A DNA stretch of 64,000 nucleotides from Pontibacter qinzhouensis (GCF_008017455.1 NZ_VRTY01000015.1:1-64000), one strand, 5' to 3'. Counted from the first letter of the stretch, positions 42,966 through 52,749 are shown. Numbers and translations: made by a program. Notes: generated by a model from the sequence alone, not told the origin.

Positions 42966-43785
42966 TTCGCACCAGCATTTCTGGAAATATGACCCGGTTC
43001 GCGATAGCTGGATAAACGACGACATGTCTCGGATTCAGCGTGATTTTCTGCCCGAAGACCTGCAGCCGGTATTGGAGCGCAACGGTTTCGAGGGCTGCGT
43101 ATTGGTGCAGTCGGCACAGCCGGAGTTCGAAAACGATTTTCTGCTGGAGCAGGCGGCAAAGCACTCCTTTATAAAAGGCGTAGTAGGCTGGGTCGATTTT
43201 TTTGCTGAGGACCTGGAGGAACGACTCCAGAACTATAGCAAGTTTGATAAGCTGAAAGGGTTCAGGTATATTCTGCAGGGAGCCGAAGACCGGGCCCTGA
43301 TGCTGACACCAGAGTTCCGGAAAGGCATCAGCAAACTGCAGCAGTTTGGCTACACCTACGATGTGCTGATTTTCCCGGATCAGTTGGGGTATACACAAGA
43401 GTTTGTGGCGGAGTTTCCGGAGCAGCCTTTCGTAATAGACCACATGGCCAAGCCTTACATCAAAGACCAAAAAGTTGATAGCTGGAAAAAGGATATGCAG
43501 GCGGTGGCAGCGCACCAACATGTGTATTGCAAAATATCGGGCATAGTAACCGAGGCAGATTGGCATAACTGGAAAAAAGAAGATTTCCGGCCTTACCTCG
43601 ATACCGTAGTTGAGGCCTTCGGCACGAACCGGATTATGTATGGTTCTGATTGGCCGGTGTGCCTGGTGGCAGGTGCTTACGAAGAAATGCTCGGCATTGT
43701 GCAAGACTACTTTTCTGCTTTCAGCGAGCAGGAGCAGGCTGCCTTTTTCGGAGGAAATGCTGCTTCTTTTTACAAGCTGAACTAA
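42952..43785 (+). CDS. Amidohydrolase-family lactonase, likely L-fuconolactonase
   Basis: 277 residues, amidohydrolase_2 TIM barrel. It starts PKIDSHQHFWKYDP, with the H-x-H metal motif at residues 6-8. Further ligands are FVIDHMAKP (about 164) and the final MYGSDWPVCLVAG (catalytic Asp, about 228). This set and length match COG3618 lactonases that open fucono- or rhamnono-lactone. The ATG lies inside the end of the upstream gene (14-bp overlap), showing translational coupling. Within the pathway it acts before the dehydratase and follows the sugar dehydrogenase. Confidence 0.87.
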   Translation: MPKIDSHQHFWKYDPVRDSWINDDMSRIQRDFLPEDLQPVLERNGFEGCVLVQSAQPEFENDFLLEQAAKHSFIKGVVGWVDFFAEDLEERLQNYSKFDKLKGFRYILQGAEDRALMLTPEFRKGISKLQQFGYTYDVLIFPDQLGYTQEFVAEFPEQPFVIDHMAKPYIKDQKVDSWKKDMQAVAAHQHVYCKISGIVTEADWHNWKKEDFRPYLDTVVEAFGTNRIMYGSDWPVCLVAGAYEEMLGIVQDYFSAFSEQEQAAFFGGNAASFYKLN

Positions 43786-43836
43786 ACAATACCTGCCTGA
43801 CTATTGAAGGCAATTCAAATAAAGAATACGTGTTTC

Positions 43837-44853
43837 ATGAGAACATTAGTTTGTACCACTCCGAAGCAATTCGATTACGCTACCGGAGAACAACCTGCTT
43901 TAACCCCAGGTCATGCCATCATCAAGATCAGGCGCATTGGTATCTGCGGAACCGACCTGCACGCCTACGAGGGCACACAACCATTTTTTGAGTACCCGCG
44001 CATTCTGGGCCACGAACTGGCTGGCGAGCTTGTCGATTTTGATGATGCCCCCGGTTTTGAAAAAGGAGAGGCTGTAACCTTTATTCCTTATTTTAACTGC
44101 GGGACCTGTGTCGCTTGCCGGGCAGGAAAACCAAACTGCTGCACGCACATGAAAGTATGCGGTGTGCACGTGCATGGCGGTATGGTGGAATACCTGTCGG
44201 TGCCTTCTTATGCTCTGGTGCACGGCGAAGGCCTCAGTTTTGACGAGCTGGCACTCGTGGAGCCCTTAGCCATAGGTGCGCATGGTGTAAGAAGAGCCGG
44301 CGTGCGGCCTGGTGAGTTTGTGCTGGTGATAGGAGCGGGCCCCATCGGGCTTGGTATTATGGAGTTTGCCCGCATAGCTGGTGCCCAGGTTATCGCCATG
44401 GATATTAACGACTCGCGCCTCACCTTCTGTAAAGAGAAGCTCAAGGTGCAGCATATTGTGAACGCACTCTCCCCGGACGTGACGGAGCAGCTGCAGCAAA
44501 TCACGAACGGCGACATGCCGACTGTGGTAATTGATGCAACCGGAAGTCAGCGTGCCATTAACAATGCATTCCAGTACATGGCGCACGGCGCCCGCTACGT
44601 TATGGTGGGGCTGCAGAAGGGGGAGGTAAGCTTCAGCCATCCGGAGTTCCATAAGCGGGAGTCTACGCTCATGAGCAGCCGCAACGCCACACGCGAGGAT
44701 TTTGAGCACGTGGTGGCCTCCATGAAGAAAGGATTAGTGGAACCTACTACTTACATTACACACCGGGTTCAGTTTGAGCAGGTGAAGGAGGAGTTCGCTG
44801 GCTGGTTAGACCCTGCAAACGGTGTTATTAAAGCCATGGTAGAACTGGATTAA
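43837..44853 (+). CDS. Zinc-binding MDR alcohol/sugar dehydrogenase
   Basis: 338 residues from ATG 43837 (MRTLVCTTPKQFDYA); a longer frame from 43804 has no support. Catalytic zinc ligands are GICGTDLHAYEG (Cys about 35) and RILGHELAGE (His-Glu about 59). The structural zinc loop CGTCVACRAGKPNCC (about 88-102) has four cysteines. The Rossmann motif is GAGPIGLG (about 167). It resembles L-gulonate/galactonate 5-dehydrogenases and sorbitol dehydrogenases. In this cluster it is the candidate for oxidising L-fucose to the lactone, though known fucose dehydrogenases are often SDR or AKR enzymes. Confidence 0.83.
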   Translation: MRTLVCTTPKQFDYATGEQPALTPGHAIIKIRRIGICGTDLHAYEGTQPFFEYPRILGHELAGELVDFDDAPGFEKGEAVTFIPYFNCGTCVACRAGKPNCCTHMKVCGVHVHGGMVEYLSVPSYALVHGEGLSFDELALVEPLAIGAHGVRRAGVRPGEFVLVIGAGPIGLGIMEFARIAGAQVIAMDINDSRLTFCKEKLKVQHIVNALSPDVTEQLQQITNGDMPTVVIDATGSQRAINNAFQYMAHGARYVMVGLQKGEVSFSHPEFHKRESTLMSSRNATREDFEHVVASMKKGLVEPTTYITHRVQFEQVKEEFAGWLDPANGVIKAMVELD

Positions 44854-44858
44854 CTTCA

Positions 44859-44916
44859 ACCCTTGACACCAAAAGGTTGAATTCGCCTTCTGAAGCCCAT
44901 TTTAATTAGCATAATT
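44859..44916 (-). repeat. 57-bp intergenic repeat, copy 15 (58-bp variant)
   Basis: Reverse-strand reading: AATTATGCTAATTAAAAT, core GGGCTTCAGAAGGC, end TGTCAAGGGT. It begins five bases after the dehydrogenase stop. Like copy 1 it has ATTATGC and is one base longer. Confidence 0.84.
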
Positions 44917-44959
44917 TAAAAGCCCCGGTTAAACAACTTGTTTCGCCGGGGCTTTTTTT
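44917..44959. terminator. Intrinsic terminator of the fucose cluster
   Basis: AAAAGCCCCGG and CCGGGGCTTTTTTT form the stem around a 20-base loop. It abuts the preceding repeat and ends the five-gene cluster. Confidence 0.87.
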
Positions 44960-45136
44960 GCTCTTCTTAAAATAGCTTTCTGTCTGGATTAATCCTCCAC
45001 GTTAAGCGCCTTCTTCGTCTTTACCTATAAGTTCTCTTTAACAACTAATACCTTAATTATGCTTCACAAACTCCACTATCAGGGGAGAGGGCACGGGGCA
45101 GAGTGGGAAAAACTAGCTTATGATTCGTTTAACTCA

Positions 45137-45193
45137 AATTATTTAAATGAATAGACCCTCCAGAAGGAATTCTGTTAAAATGTTGTCAAGGGT
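45137..45193 (+). repeat. 57-bp intergenic repeat, copy 16
   Basis: AATTATTTAAATGAATAG, core ACCCTCCAGAAGG, end GTCAAGGGT; exactly 57 bp. It lies between the fucose-cluster terminator and the susC operators. Confidence 0.84.
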
Positions 45194-45675
45194 TCCCAGC
45201 CGCATGTCTGTATGAAAAATAGTTGATCAGCATTAATGCTTATCGTGCCGCTGAAGCTTAAAGGTAGCAGAAGCTATAGCAGGTATGTAACAAGGCGTAT
45301 CTAGTTGAAAAATTATGTTAAGCAGCTTGCGGTGGTGCCATTTGTAGTAGATCTTGATTATAACTTAAGTTTTGCGATACGCTTTATTTAGATGCACGTA
45401 CCATTCAACCAAACTATATTTGCCAGTATTTGTGATTAGCTTCTGTAAACTAAGTTTACCACAACAGATTGCAGCAACAATAGCAGTTTTTATTTTCGAA
45501 CTTCATTGTCTTCTCCTACAGCTGTTTATATGCAAGAAAAGCAGGCACTTATCATTTAATCTAAGCTTAGAAAGGCCTCTTTACTGCCAGCTCTGAAGTA
45601 TTGGGGCCTTTTCGTAATTATTAACGGATTACTTCTTATTAGAATAACTTAAATAGTGTTGCAGAAAAAAAATTG

Positions 45676-45691
45676 TTGCAATCGGTTGCAA
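45676..45691. promoter_or_regulatory. LacI-type operator upstream of susC
   Basis: TTGCAATCGGTTGCAA has six-base mirrored arms around a central CG, the normal form for LacI-family operators. The same 16 bases, and a few beyond on both sides, occur at 63248-63263 in front of the lacI gene. This is the probable site for the LacI regulator at the far end of the xylan locus. Confidence 0.75.
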
Positions 45692-45725
45692 TTATAAAAT
45701 ATTATTATCAAGTTTATGTCGGCTT

Positions 45726-45741
45726 ACAAACAAATGTTTGT
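45726..45741. promoter_or_regulatory. Second palindrome upstream of susC, shared with fucP
   Basis: ACAAACAAATGTTTGT has seven-base mirrored arms, ACAAACA and TGTTTGT. It matches the site at 39576 upstream of fucP in 15 of 16 bases and lies 34 bp after the LacI operator. It probably binds a second regulator. Confidence 0.55.
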
Positions 45742-46224
45742 TTAAGGGCTTTTCTGGTGCTGCTTCTATACCCTATGCATTATTTAGATCCATACTTCTT
45801 ACACGTTTCTTCTCCTGGCTATGAGCAGGTTAGGCAGAACAATCAACGTTGGGCGGAGAGGAAGAGAATGCAACGTGTATCTGGCAAGCCTGTTAGCTAC
45901 TTTTATATGCTTATTTGTAAGAACGCATTTACTCCGGAACAGCAGTGGCAGCAAAGTGAGGTGAGGCAACAACAGGTGCCCGCACTTTTGCTTTATATCG
46001 AAAAATATATTGGTATGTCAAAAATTGCCAACGTTGGCATAAACTATCAGTCTTTAAAAAAGTGTTCATTTTTCCATCTCTCATACCACTCACAACTCAT
46101 GTTAACTACTCCCCGCAACGCTGCCTGTTTCGGCAGTTGTTCTCTAACCAGGCTTCCATTTGCAGGGTGCCTTTGCCTCTTTATAGTTCATCATTTAAAA
46201 TAACCTCAAAAACAATACATATCT

Positions 46225-49200
46225 ATGAAATGTGATTTTACACAAAAACCAAGAGCGATCAGCGGGCAACTGGGCAAGCCAAGAGCCTTGCAAGTAGCCT
46301 CCATGCTGGTAACCTTTCTTTTCCTGAGTCTGCAAACGCTGGCGCAAACCGGCAGTTTCCGGGTAAGCGGCCGTGTAACAGATGAGACTGGTGCCGGCCT
46401 TCCGGGGGTAACGGTGCTTCAAAAAGGAACTTCTAATGCTGCTCCAACCGATATAGACGGCAACTATACACTGAACCTTCCTGACGGAACAGGTACGCTG
46501 GTATTCACGTTTGTCGGTTATCAGTTGCTGGAGCAGGCGGTTAACAATAGGGCTACTATAAATGTTACCCTGCAAAGCGACTCCAGAGCGCTTGATGAGG
46601 TGGTGGTTATTGGCTACGGCGTGCAGCGGCAGGAAGCTGTAACTGGTTCTGTTGTTTCTATAAGTGGAGCAGAGTTAAACCAGGTGCCGTCAGCAAATAT
46701 TTCACAGGCTCTGCAAGGGCGCTTGCCAGGTGTAGAATTTTCACAGTCATCTTCTCAGCCGGGTGCCACCACCCAGATACGCATCCGGGGTACACGCTCT
46801 TTAACTGCTACAAACGACCCGTTGGTAGTATTAGACGGTATTCCTTTCCCAGGGTCTATTGGCGATATCAATCCAATTGATATACAGAGTGTAGACATAT
46901 TGAAAGATGCCTCTGCAACTGCTATCTATGGTTCACGCGGTGCCAACGGTGTTATATTGGTTACAACCAAATCAGGTAAAGCAGGACAAAAAGCACAGAT
47001 AACTTTTAACAGTTTTACTGGTGCAAAAACGGTGTTCTCCAGGTATCCGATGATGAACGGCGAAGAGTTCTTTGCGCTCCGTCAGGCTGCCGGGCAGTAT
47101 GCTGGTCAGCTTGGAGAGGATGAGGCTGAGGGTGTGAATACTGATTGGCAGGATTTACTTTTCAAAACAGGTGTCATTACAAGCCAGGATATTAATGTTT
47201 CCGGTGGAACAGAGAAAGGTCGCTACAGCTTCAGTGGAGGTTACTTTAAAGACCAGGGCGTGGTACCTACACAGCAGTACACTCGATATTCCATGCGAGG
47301 CAGCCTAGATCAAGGAGTAGGTAAATACATCCGTTTAGGTTTTACAACAAACAATAATTACAGTACTACAGAGGGTGCAAATATTGGCTTGTACAACACG
47401 TTAAGTGCTTCCCCAATTGCAAACCCATACAATGCTGACGGCTCCCTGAAAAGAACTGTAAGACTACCGCTCGATGAACAGTGGGTGTTTGAAAGAAACA
47501 GGATAGAAGACTTAAGTGATCGCTGGCTGAATCAAAATAGAGTTCTTGCCTCCTATAACAATGTTTTTGGCGAATTGGCTATTCCTGGCGTGGAAGGGTT
47601 AAAGTTCCGCACGAACCTGGGTTTAAACTACCGTCATAGCCAAACAGGTACTTTTACTGGTGAGGGTATCAACGCTGTTACTCCGACAACGCCTTCAAGC
47701 GGCACACTTAGCAATTCAGTAACTGCAGACTATACGATTGAGAACATCCTGACTTATGATCGCACTTTTGCAGAGAAGCATAATTTAAATGTAGTTGGGT
47801 TATATTCAGCGTCTCAGACCCGGTTCAACCGTTCGCATATTCTAGGACGTAATATTCCTTCAGATGCCTTCCAGTTTTATAACCTAGGATTGGCCACTGA
47901 CGAAATTACAGTTGATCCTAATCAGCAGCAATACTGGCAAACAGGCTTAATGTCTTGGATGGGACGGGCCATGTACTCCTATGATGACCGCTATATGATT
48001 AGTGCAACTGTGCGATCAGATGGTTCTTCTGTGCTGGCACCAGGTTATAAATGGAATACTTATCCTGCTGTATCAGTAGGCTGGAATATTGCCAGGGAAT
48101 CATTTATGCAGGATGTTAGCCTTATAAATATGCTGAAGTTGCGTGCTGGCTATGGTCAGACCTCTAACCAGGCTGTAACTGCTTACTCCACTTTAGGACG
48201 CTTGGCTACCAGGCCTTATAACTTTGGTCCTACAGATTATCAGACAGGATTATGGGTAAACCAGTTACCTAACGACAGATTAGGATGGGAGTTTTCTAAA
48301 ACATGGAATTATGGCTTGGATTTCGCAATCTTAAATCATCGTTTGTCAGGTACTGTGGAGTATTATGTAACTAACACGGAAGATGTTCTGCTTGGATTGC
48401 CTCTGCCTAGAACATCAGGTGCAGAAAGCTTTACAACTAATATTGGCTCAACCCAAAATAAAGGTATTGAGCTTGCTCTTAACGGCGTAATCCTGGACAA
48501 TCTTAACGGCTGGACGTGGGAAGCGGGTATAAACATGTATGCTAACCGCAACAAAATAGTATCGTTAGCAGGGGAGCAGCAAAGAAATGAAAGCCAGTGG
48601 TGGTTTGTAGGCAGCCCTATCAACGTTATCTATGACTTTGAGAAAACAGGCCTGTGGCAAGAGGGAGATCCTCATCTTAATATCCTGGAGCCAGGTGGTA
48701 ATGTAGGCATGATAAAAGTACGCTATACCGGCGATTATACTGCTGATGGCACACCAACAAGACCAGTTGGGCCTCAAGACCGACAGATTCTGGATACAAC
48801 TCCTAACTTCCAGGGCGGATTTAACACACGAGTTGCTTACAAAGGATTCGACCTGACTGCAGTAGGAGCATTTCAGAATGGAGGCATCCTTATTAGCACA
48901 CTCTATGGATCGTCGGGCTACCTGAACATGCTGAACGGACGACGCGGAAACATTAATGTAGATTACTGGACACCAGAAAACACTGATGCCAAATACCCAA
49001 GACCAGGTGGCGCAACCAGCGGCGACAACCCCAGATATGCCAGCACTTTGAGTTATTTCGATGCGTCTTACCTGAAAATGCGCACCATTACCCTGGGCTA
49101 TAATTTTAACCAGAACAACTGGATTAAAGAAGCAGGATTCAGTAATCTGCGCCTTTACGTTACAGCACAGAATCCTTTTGTTTTATTCTCGCCATATAAC

Positions 49201-49347
49201 AGAGAATCAGGCATGGACCCTGAGACCAACTCCTATGCCGATCAAAATGTGGCTGTAACAACTGGTACTCCTAATCGCTTTTTAACGATCGGTACAAACG
49301 CACCTTCAACACGCAGTTTTCTGGTTGGTTTAAATGTTACTTTCTAA
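46225..49347 (+). CDS. SusC/RagA-family TonB-dependent transporter
   Basis: 1040 residues. A signal peptide ends at about residue 39 (SLQTLAQ). A carboxypeptidase-like regulatory domain follows (about 45-120, VSGRVTDETGAGLPGVTVL). The TonB box/plug (about 128-245) contains EVVVIGYGVQRQEAVTGSV, the SusC signature, and DILKDASATAIYGSRGANGV. The barrel ends in FLVGLNVTF, with the terminal Phe needed for outer-membrane insertion. It imports oligosaccharides with TonB energy and pairs with the SusD lipoprotein encoded next. The surrounding genes point to (methyl)glucuronoxylan fragments as cargo. Two operators lie about 0.5 kb upstream. Confidence 0.95.
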   Translation: MKCDFTQKPRAISGQLGKPRALQVASMLVTFLFLSLQTLAQTGSFRVSGRVTDETGAGLPGVTVLQKGTSNAAPTDIDGNYTLNLPDGTGTLVFTFVGYQLLEQAVNNRATINVTLQSDSRALDEVVVIGYGVQRQEAVTGSVVSISGAELNQVPSANISQALQGRLPGVEFSQSSSQPGATTQIRIRGTRSLTATNDPLVVLDGIPFPGSIGDINPIDIQSVDILKDASATAIYGSRGANGVILVTTKSGKAGQKAQITFNSFTGAKTVFSRYPMMNGEEFFALRQAAGQYAGQLGEDEAEGVNTDWQDLLFKTGVITSQDINVSGGTEKGRYSFSGGYFKDQGVVPTQQYTRYSMRGSLDQGVGKYIRLGFTTNNNYSTTEGANIGLYNTLSASPIANPYNADGSLKRTVRLPLDEQWVFERNRIEDLSDRWLNQNRVLASYNNVFGELAIPGVEGLKFRTNLGLNYRHSQTGTFTGEGINAVTPTTPSSGTLSNSVTADYTIENILTYDRTFAEKHNLNVVGLYSASQTRFNRSHILGRNIPSDAFQFYNLGLATDEITVDPNQQQYWQTGLMSWMGRAMYSYDDRYMISATVRSDGSSVLAPGYKWNTYPAVSVGWNIARESFMQDVSLINMLKLRAGYGQTSNQAVTAYSTLGRLATRPYNFGPTDYQTGLWVNQLPNDRLGWEFSKTWNYGLDFAILNHRLSGTVEYYVTNTEDVLLGLPLPRTSGAESFTTNIGSTQNKGIELALNGVILDNLNGWTWEAGINMYANRNKIVSLAGEQQRNESQWWFVGSPINVIYDFEKTGLWQEGDPHLNILEPGGNVGMIKVRYTGDYTADGTPTRPVGPQDRQILDTTPNFQGGFNTRVAYKGFDLTAVGAFQNGGILISTLYGSSGYLNMLNGRRGNINVDYWTPENTDAKYPRPGGATSGDNPRYASTLSYFDASYLKMRTITLGYNFNQNNWIKEAGFSNLRLYVTAQNPFVLFSPYNRESGMDPETNSYADQNVAVTTGTPNRFLTIGTNAPSTRSFLVGLNVTF

Positions 49348-49357
49348 AAAGATACTA

Positions 49358-51322
49358 ATGAAACGTTATAAAATTAAGAAATTTATAGGCACGGCTGCCT
49401 TAACACTGGCCTTAGTGGGGTGCAAAGATATTCTGGATGAACAGCCCCGTAGTATATATGATCCCAGCTTTTTCCAGACCGAAAGGGGGCTGGATGGTGG
49501 CTTAACGTCGATGTACGCGCACTTGCGTTGGATTTATGGCGATGCCTACTACTATAACACCGGACTAACAGGCACCGATGAAGTTACCTACGGCAGAGAT
49601 GCTGATGAGAACTTCCTGGTAATGGACTTATCAGGTAGAGGTGTTATTAACTCCAACAACAGCCGCGCCGACAGGTTATGGGAGAATGCATTCCCTAATA
49701 TTAACACTGCTAGCGGCATTATCGAAAATGCTGCTTTAGTTGGCACCGTTTCGCCGGCACTAGTTGCTGAGGCAAGATTTTTCCGTGCCTTCGATTACTT
49801 TTTGCTGGTGCAGACGTTCGGTGGTGTGCCCTTAGATTTGGGTTCAGGAGAGTTACAGTTTAACAGAACTCCCAATAGGAATTCTGTTCGTAACACGGTG
49901 CCGGAAGTTTATACCAAAGCCATATTCCCTGACTTAATTAGGGCAGTAGAAGATTTGCCTGTAACCGGGCGAATGATTGGCGGGGCAACTAAAACGTTAG
50001 CACAACTATATCTGGCAAAAGCTTACTTAACCTACGGGTGGTGGCTGGAGAATCCCAATAATATTCCTACTTACCCGGCTGCACAACGAGTTGATCCGGA
50101 TGGCCATAATGCCCAGTGGTATTTCCAGCAGGCTTATGATATAGCAGCCTCAGCCATAGATAATCCAGGTCCTTTCGGTCTGATGGAAACCTTTTATGAT
50201 GTGAATCTGGCGCAAAACGACCGCAACAAAGAAATGCTATTGTTTGCCGATCATACTGAGGCTAGCGAGTTGTATAATGGTGGCAGCCTTACCTGGGGTA
50301 ATGGCGGCGCACCCGATAACTTTGCCGGCTGGATGATGACATGGAACTACACCAACATCAGAAGCTCAACTAGTGAGACAAGTTGGTCTAACCCGACTGT
50401 TTCTTCTGTTCAACGCGAAGCTGTGCAGGCACTTGGCCGCCCCTGGACGCGTATGGCTCCCACAATTGGTGCCATTACAAATACGTTTGCAGATAAAACC
50501 AATGACTCGCGCTACGATGGCACTTTTACAACTGTTTATCGTGGAAACTGGCCGAAAGGCGGGGTTGCTAATCCTATGCTTTACAATGCTAATTTACTTC
50601 CAGTTCAACCAGGTGATGCCATTCTTACATTCCTGAACGAAGAACCTGCAGGAACTATTAGTTACCCTGCACCAGGTCAAGCAGGAAGAAGCAATGTGGG
50701 TGCAGGAGAACTTCCGGGAAGAGCCGATTTTGTAATTTCACCACAAGGCATAAGCAGAATTGTATATCCTGGCCTTTGGAAGCTGGGCCCTTACCGTACC
50801 GATAATGGTGACGGATTAGGACAACCCAATGCCGGCAGTACTCGCCCTTTCCATATTGCCAAATTCTCAGAACTGTACTTTATAGCTGCTGAAGCAGCTG
50901 TAAAGGGAGCTACTCCACAAGGTGGTAAGAGCGCCAGAGATTTGATAAACGTTATCCGGGCACGTGCCGGTATGTGGCGCTGGAACAACAATGGCAATGT
51001 TGCCAAAGTAGAAGACAACAGCGCAGCCATGGTAGCGGCAACACCTGCCACTTTAGATGTTAACTATATTCTGGCAGAGCGCTCACGCGAGTATTTTGGC
51101 GAAGGTTACCGTTGGTACGATCTGGTACGTACGCAAAAGTGGAATGAACTTGCTTCCTCTTACAGTATAGGCGGAGACAGATATGGAGATCATACACCAG
51201 TAACTGTAACACGAACAATAGAACCTTATCATTACCTTCGACCAATTCCGCAAGCACAGTTAGATCGGATGGATGTAAGCCCTGATGTAAAGGCTGCTTA
51301 CCAAAACCCGAATTATAATTAA
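49358..51322 (+). CDS. SusD/RagB-family nutrient-binding lipoprotein
   Basis: 654 residues from ATG 49358 (MKRYKIKKFIGTAALTLALVGC). The lipobox ALVGC puts the lipidated cysteine at residue 22. The SusD N-terminal domain begins KDILDEQPRSIYDPSFFQTERGL, and the C-terminal RagB/SusD domain includes HIAKFSELYFIAAEAAVKGA (about 500) and VNYILAERSREYFGEGYRWYDLVRT (about 570). It caps the SusC channel on the cell surface and binds glycan. The start lies ten bases after the susC stop. A perfect 19-pair hairpin about 145 bp downstream marks the end of the pair's transcript. Confidence 0.95.
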   Translation: MKRYKIKKFIGTAALTLALVGCKDILDEQPRSIYDPSFFQTERGLDGGLTSMYAHLRWIYGDAYYYNTGLTGTDEVTYGRDADENFLVMDLSGRGVINSNNSRADRLWENAFPNINTASGIIENAALVGTVSPALVAEARFFRAFDYFLLVQTFGGVPLDLGSGELQFNRTPNRNSVRNTVPEVYTKAIFPDLIRAVEDLPVTGRMIGGATKTLAQLYLAKAYLTYGWWLENPNNIPTYPAAQRVDPDGHNAQWYFQQAYDIAASAIDNPGPFGLMETFYDVNLAQNDRNKEMLLFADHTEASELYNGGSLTWGNGGAPDNFAGWMMTWNYTNIRSSTSETSWSNPTVSSVQREAVQALGRPWTRMAPTIGAITNTFADKTNDSRYDGTFTTVYRGNWPKGGVANPMLYNANLLPVQPGDAILTFLNEEPAGTISYPAPGQAGRSNVGAGELPGRADFVISPQGISRIVYPGLWKLGPYRTDNGDGLGQPNAGSTRPFHIAKFSELYFIAAEAAVKGATPQGGKSARDLINVIRARAGMWRWNNNGNVAKVEDNSAAMVAATPATLDVNYILAERSREYFGEGYRWYDLVRTQKWNELASSYSIGGDRYGDHTPVTVTRTIEPYHYLRPIPQAQLDRMDVSPDVKAAYQNPNYN

Positions 51323-51466
51323 TATTATATTTATTTATTTAGAGAGGCTTGGTTGAGCAGACGGGACAACCAAGCCTGCTTTTAAGCAGAATTAAAAATG
51401 AACATTGGCTACTGTTCTACCATACTTTTAAATTCTGTATCACCTGAATTCATAATATTTTAAATG

Positions 51467-51511
51467 AGTTAGATAAAAGGGCTGCTCCTTAGGCAGCCCT
51501 TTTATCTAACT
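51467..51511. terminator. Perfect hairpin terminator after susD
   Basis: AGTTAGATAAAAGGGCTGC and its exact mirror enclose TCCTTAG. The run TTTTATCTAAC in the right arm serves as the T-rich side. Confidence 0.85.
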
Positions 51512-51570
51512 TATCGATTATAGTAACTTTATAAAACTAATCAGCTTCTTTCATTTAACTATAAATTAAT

Positions 51571-52734
51571 ATGCCCTTACTACAAAGCTGGCGCTGGTAC
51601 GGCCCCAACGACCCCGTTACACTTCAGGATATAAAGCAGGCAGGAGCCACGGCCATAGTGAGTGCCCTGCACCACATGCCACACGGCGCAGTTTGGCCAC
51701 TGGAGGAGATACAGGAGCGCAAACGAATAATAGAGGAAGCAGGCCTTACCTGGGCTGTGGTAGAAAGTGTGCCGGTGCATGAGGCCATTAAAACCCGCAG
51801 TACCGATTGCGAGCTTTACATCGAGAATTACCGGCAGTCGCTGCGCAATATCGCTGCTTGCGGCATCCGGACGGTCTGCTACAACTTTATGCCCGTACTC
51901 GACTGGACCCGCACCAACCTCGCCTACACACTCGCAAACGGTGCCAAAGCCCTCTATTTCGACTGGACCGATCTGGCGGTTTTTGACCTCTATATTTTGA
52001 AAAGAGCAGGTGCTGAACAAGATTACGAAGCAGCAGTAGTGGCAGAGGCCAAACAGCGGGTGGAGACGAAGCCGACAGCTTATCTGCAGGAACTGGCCGA
52101 TATTATTTTAATGGGTGTGCCCACAGAAGGCAGCATCACACTGGAGCAGCTTACGCACAGCATCGGCATTTACAAAGAGATCGGGCATGCCGGCCTTCGC
52201 GAGAACCTGGCTTATTTCCTGGAGAGTATTATGGAGGTGTGTGAGGAAACAGGGATCAACATGACCATTCACCCGGACGATCCGCCGTACCCCATACTTG
52301 GCCTGCCCCGCATTGCCAGCTCTAAAGATGATCTGTTGTATATAATCGAGCGAGTTGACCGGGAGCCGAATGGTATCTGCTTCTGCACGGGCTCACTTGG
52401 TGCTGGCCGGCATAACGACCCGGTAGAGATTCTGAAAGCCGTAGGGCACCGGGTTTATTTTGCCCACCTGCGCAATGTGAAACACGACGAGTCAGGTAAC
52501 TTCTACGAATCTGATCATCTGGCAGGAGATGTAGACATGTATGGCGTAATGCGTGAGCTGGTAGAAATTAACCGGCAACGGGAGCAGCCAATCCCTTTCC
52601 GACCAGACCACGGCCACCAGATGCTCGACGACTTGCACAAAGTTACGAACCCAGGTTATTCTGCTATCGGGCGCTTACGAGGCCTGGCGGAACTGCGGGG
52701 CCTGGAAATGGGCATCGAGCGGTCATTACATTAG
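51571..52734 (+). CDS. uxuA: D-mannonate dehydratase
   Basis: 387 residues of the UxuA family. It dehydrates D-mannonate to 2-keto-3-deoxy-D-gluconate in glucuronate breakdown. Signatures are the start SWRWYGPNDPVTLQDIKQAGAT, VCYNFMPVLDWTRT (about 110-123), the metal-binding MTIHPDDPPYPILGLPRI (about 230-247, His-x-Asp), FCTGSLGAGRHND (about 271-283, Cys) and FRPDHGHQML (about 345). It links the xylan side-chain sugar released by GH67/GH115 to central metabolism. The isomerase UxaC, which supplies fructuronate from glucuronate, is not in the window. A 57-bp repeat follows 15 bases after the stop. Confidence 0.94.
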   Translation: MPLLQSWRWYGPNDPVTLQDIKQAGATAIVSALHHMPHGAVWPLEEIQERKRIIEEAGLTWAVVESVPVHEAIKTRSTDCELYIENYRQSLRNIAACGIRTVCYNFMPVLDWTRTNLAYTLANGAKALYFDWTDLAVFDLYILKRAGAEQDYEAAVVAEAKQRVETKPTAYLQELADIILMGVPTEGSITLEQLTHSIGIYKEIGHAGLRENLAYFLESIMEVCEETGINMTIHPDDPPYPILGLPRIASSKDDLLYIIERVDREPNGICFCTGSLGAGRHNDPVEILKAVGHRVYFAHLRNVKHDESGNFYESDHLAGDVDMYGVMRELVEINRQREQPIPFRPDHGHQMLDDLHKVTNPGYSAIGRLRGLAELRGLEMGIERSLH

Positions 52735-52749
52735 TAAGCAGTCGTCCGG

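Larger units (their letters stand above)
44960..46224. other. 1.26-kb regulatory region upstream of susC
   Basis: Holds one 57-bp repeat (45137-45193), a LacI-type operator (45676-45691) and a second palindrome (45726-45741). A 176-codon frame at 45673-46203 covers the operators and has no protein-like features, so I treat it as non-coding. The long distance from the operators to susC suggests a leader of up to about 480 bases. Confidence 0.5.

Noticed and set aside
42240-43704. Long reverse frames opposite the fucose genes
   Set aside because: Shadows of strong forward genes; GC-rich codon structure opens the antisense frames.
45673-46203. 176-codon forward frame before susC
   Set aside because: It spans both operator palindromes and its translation looks random; better read as regulatory DNA.
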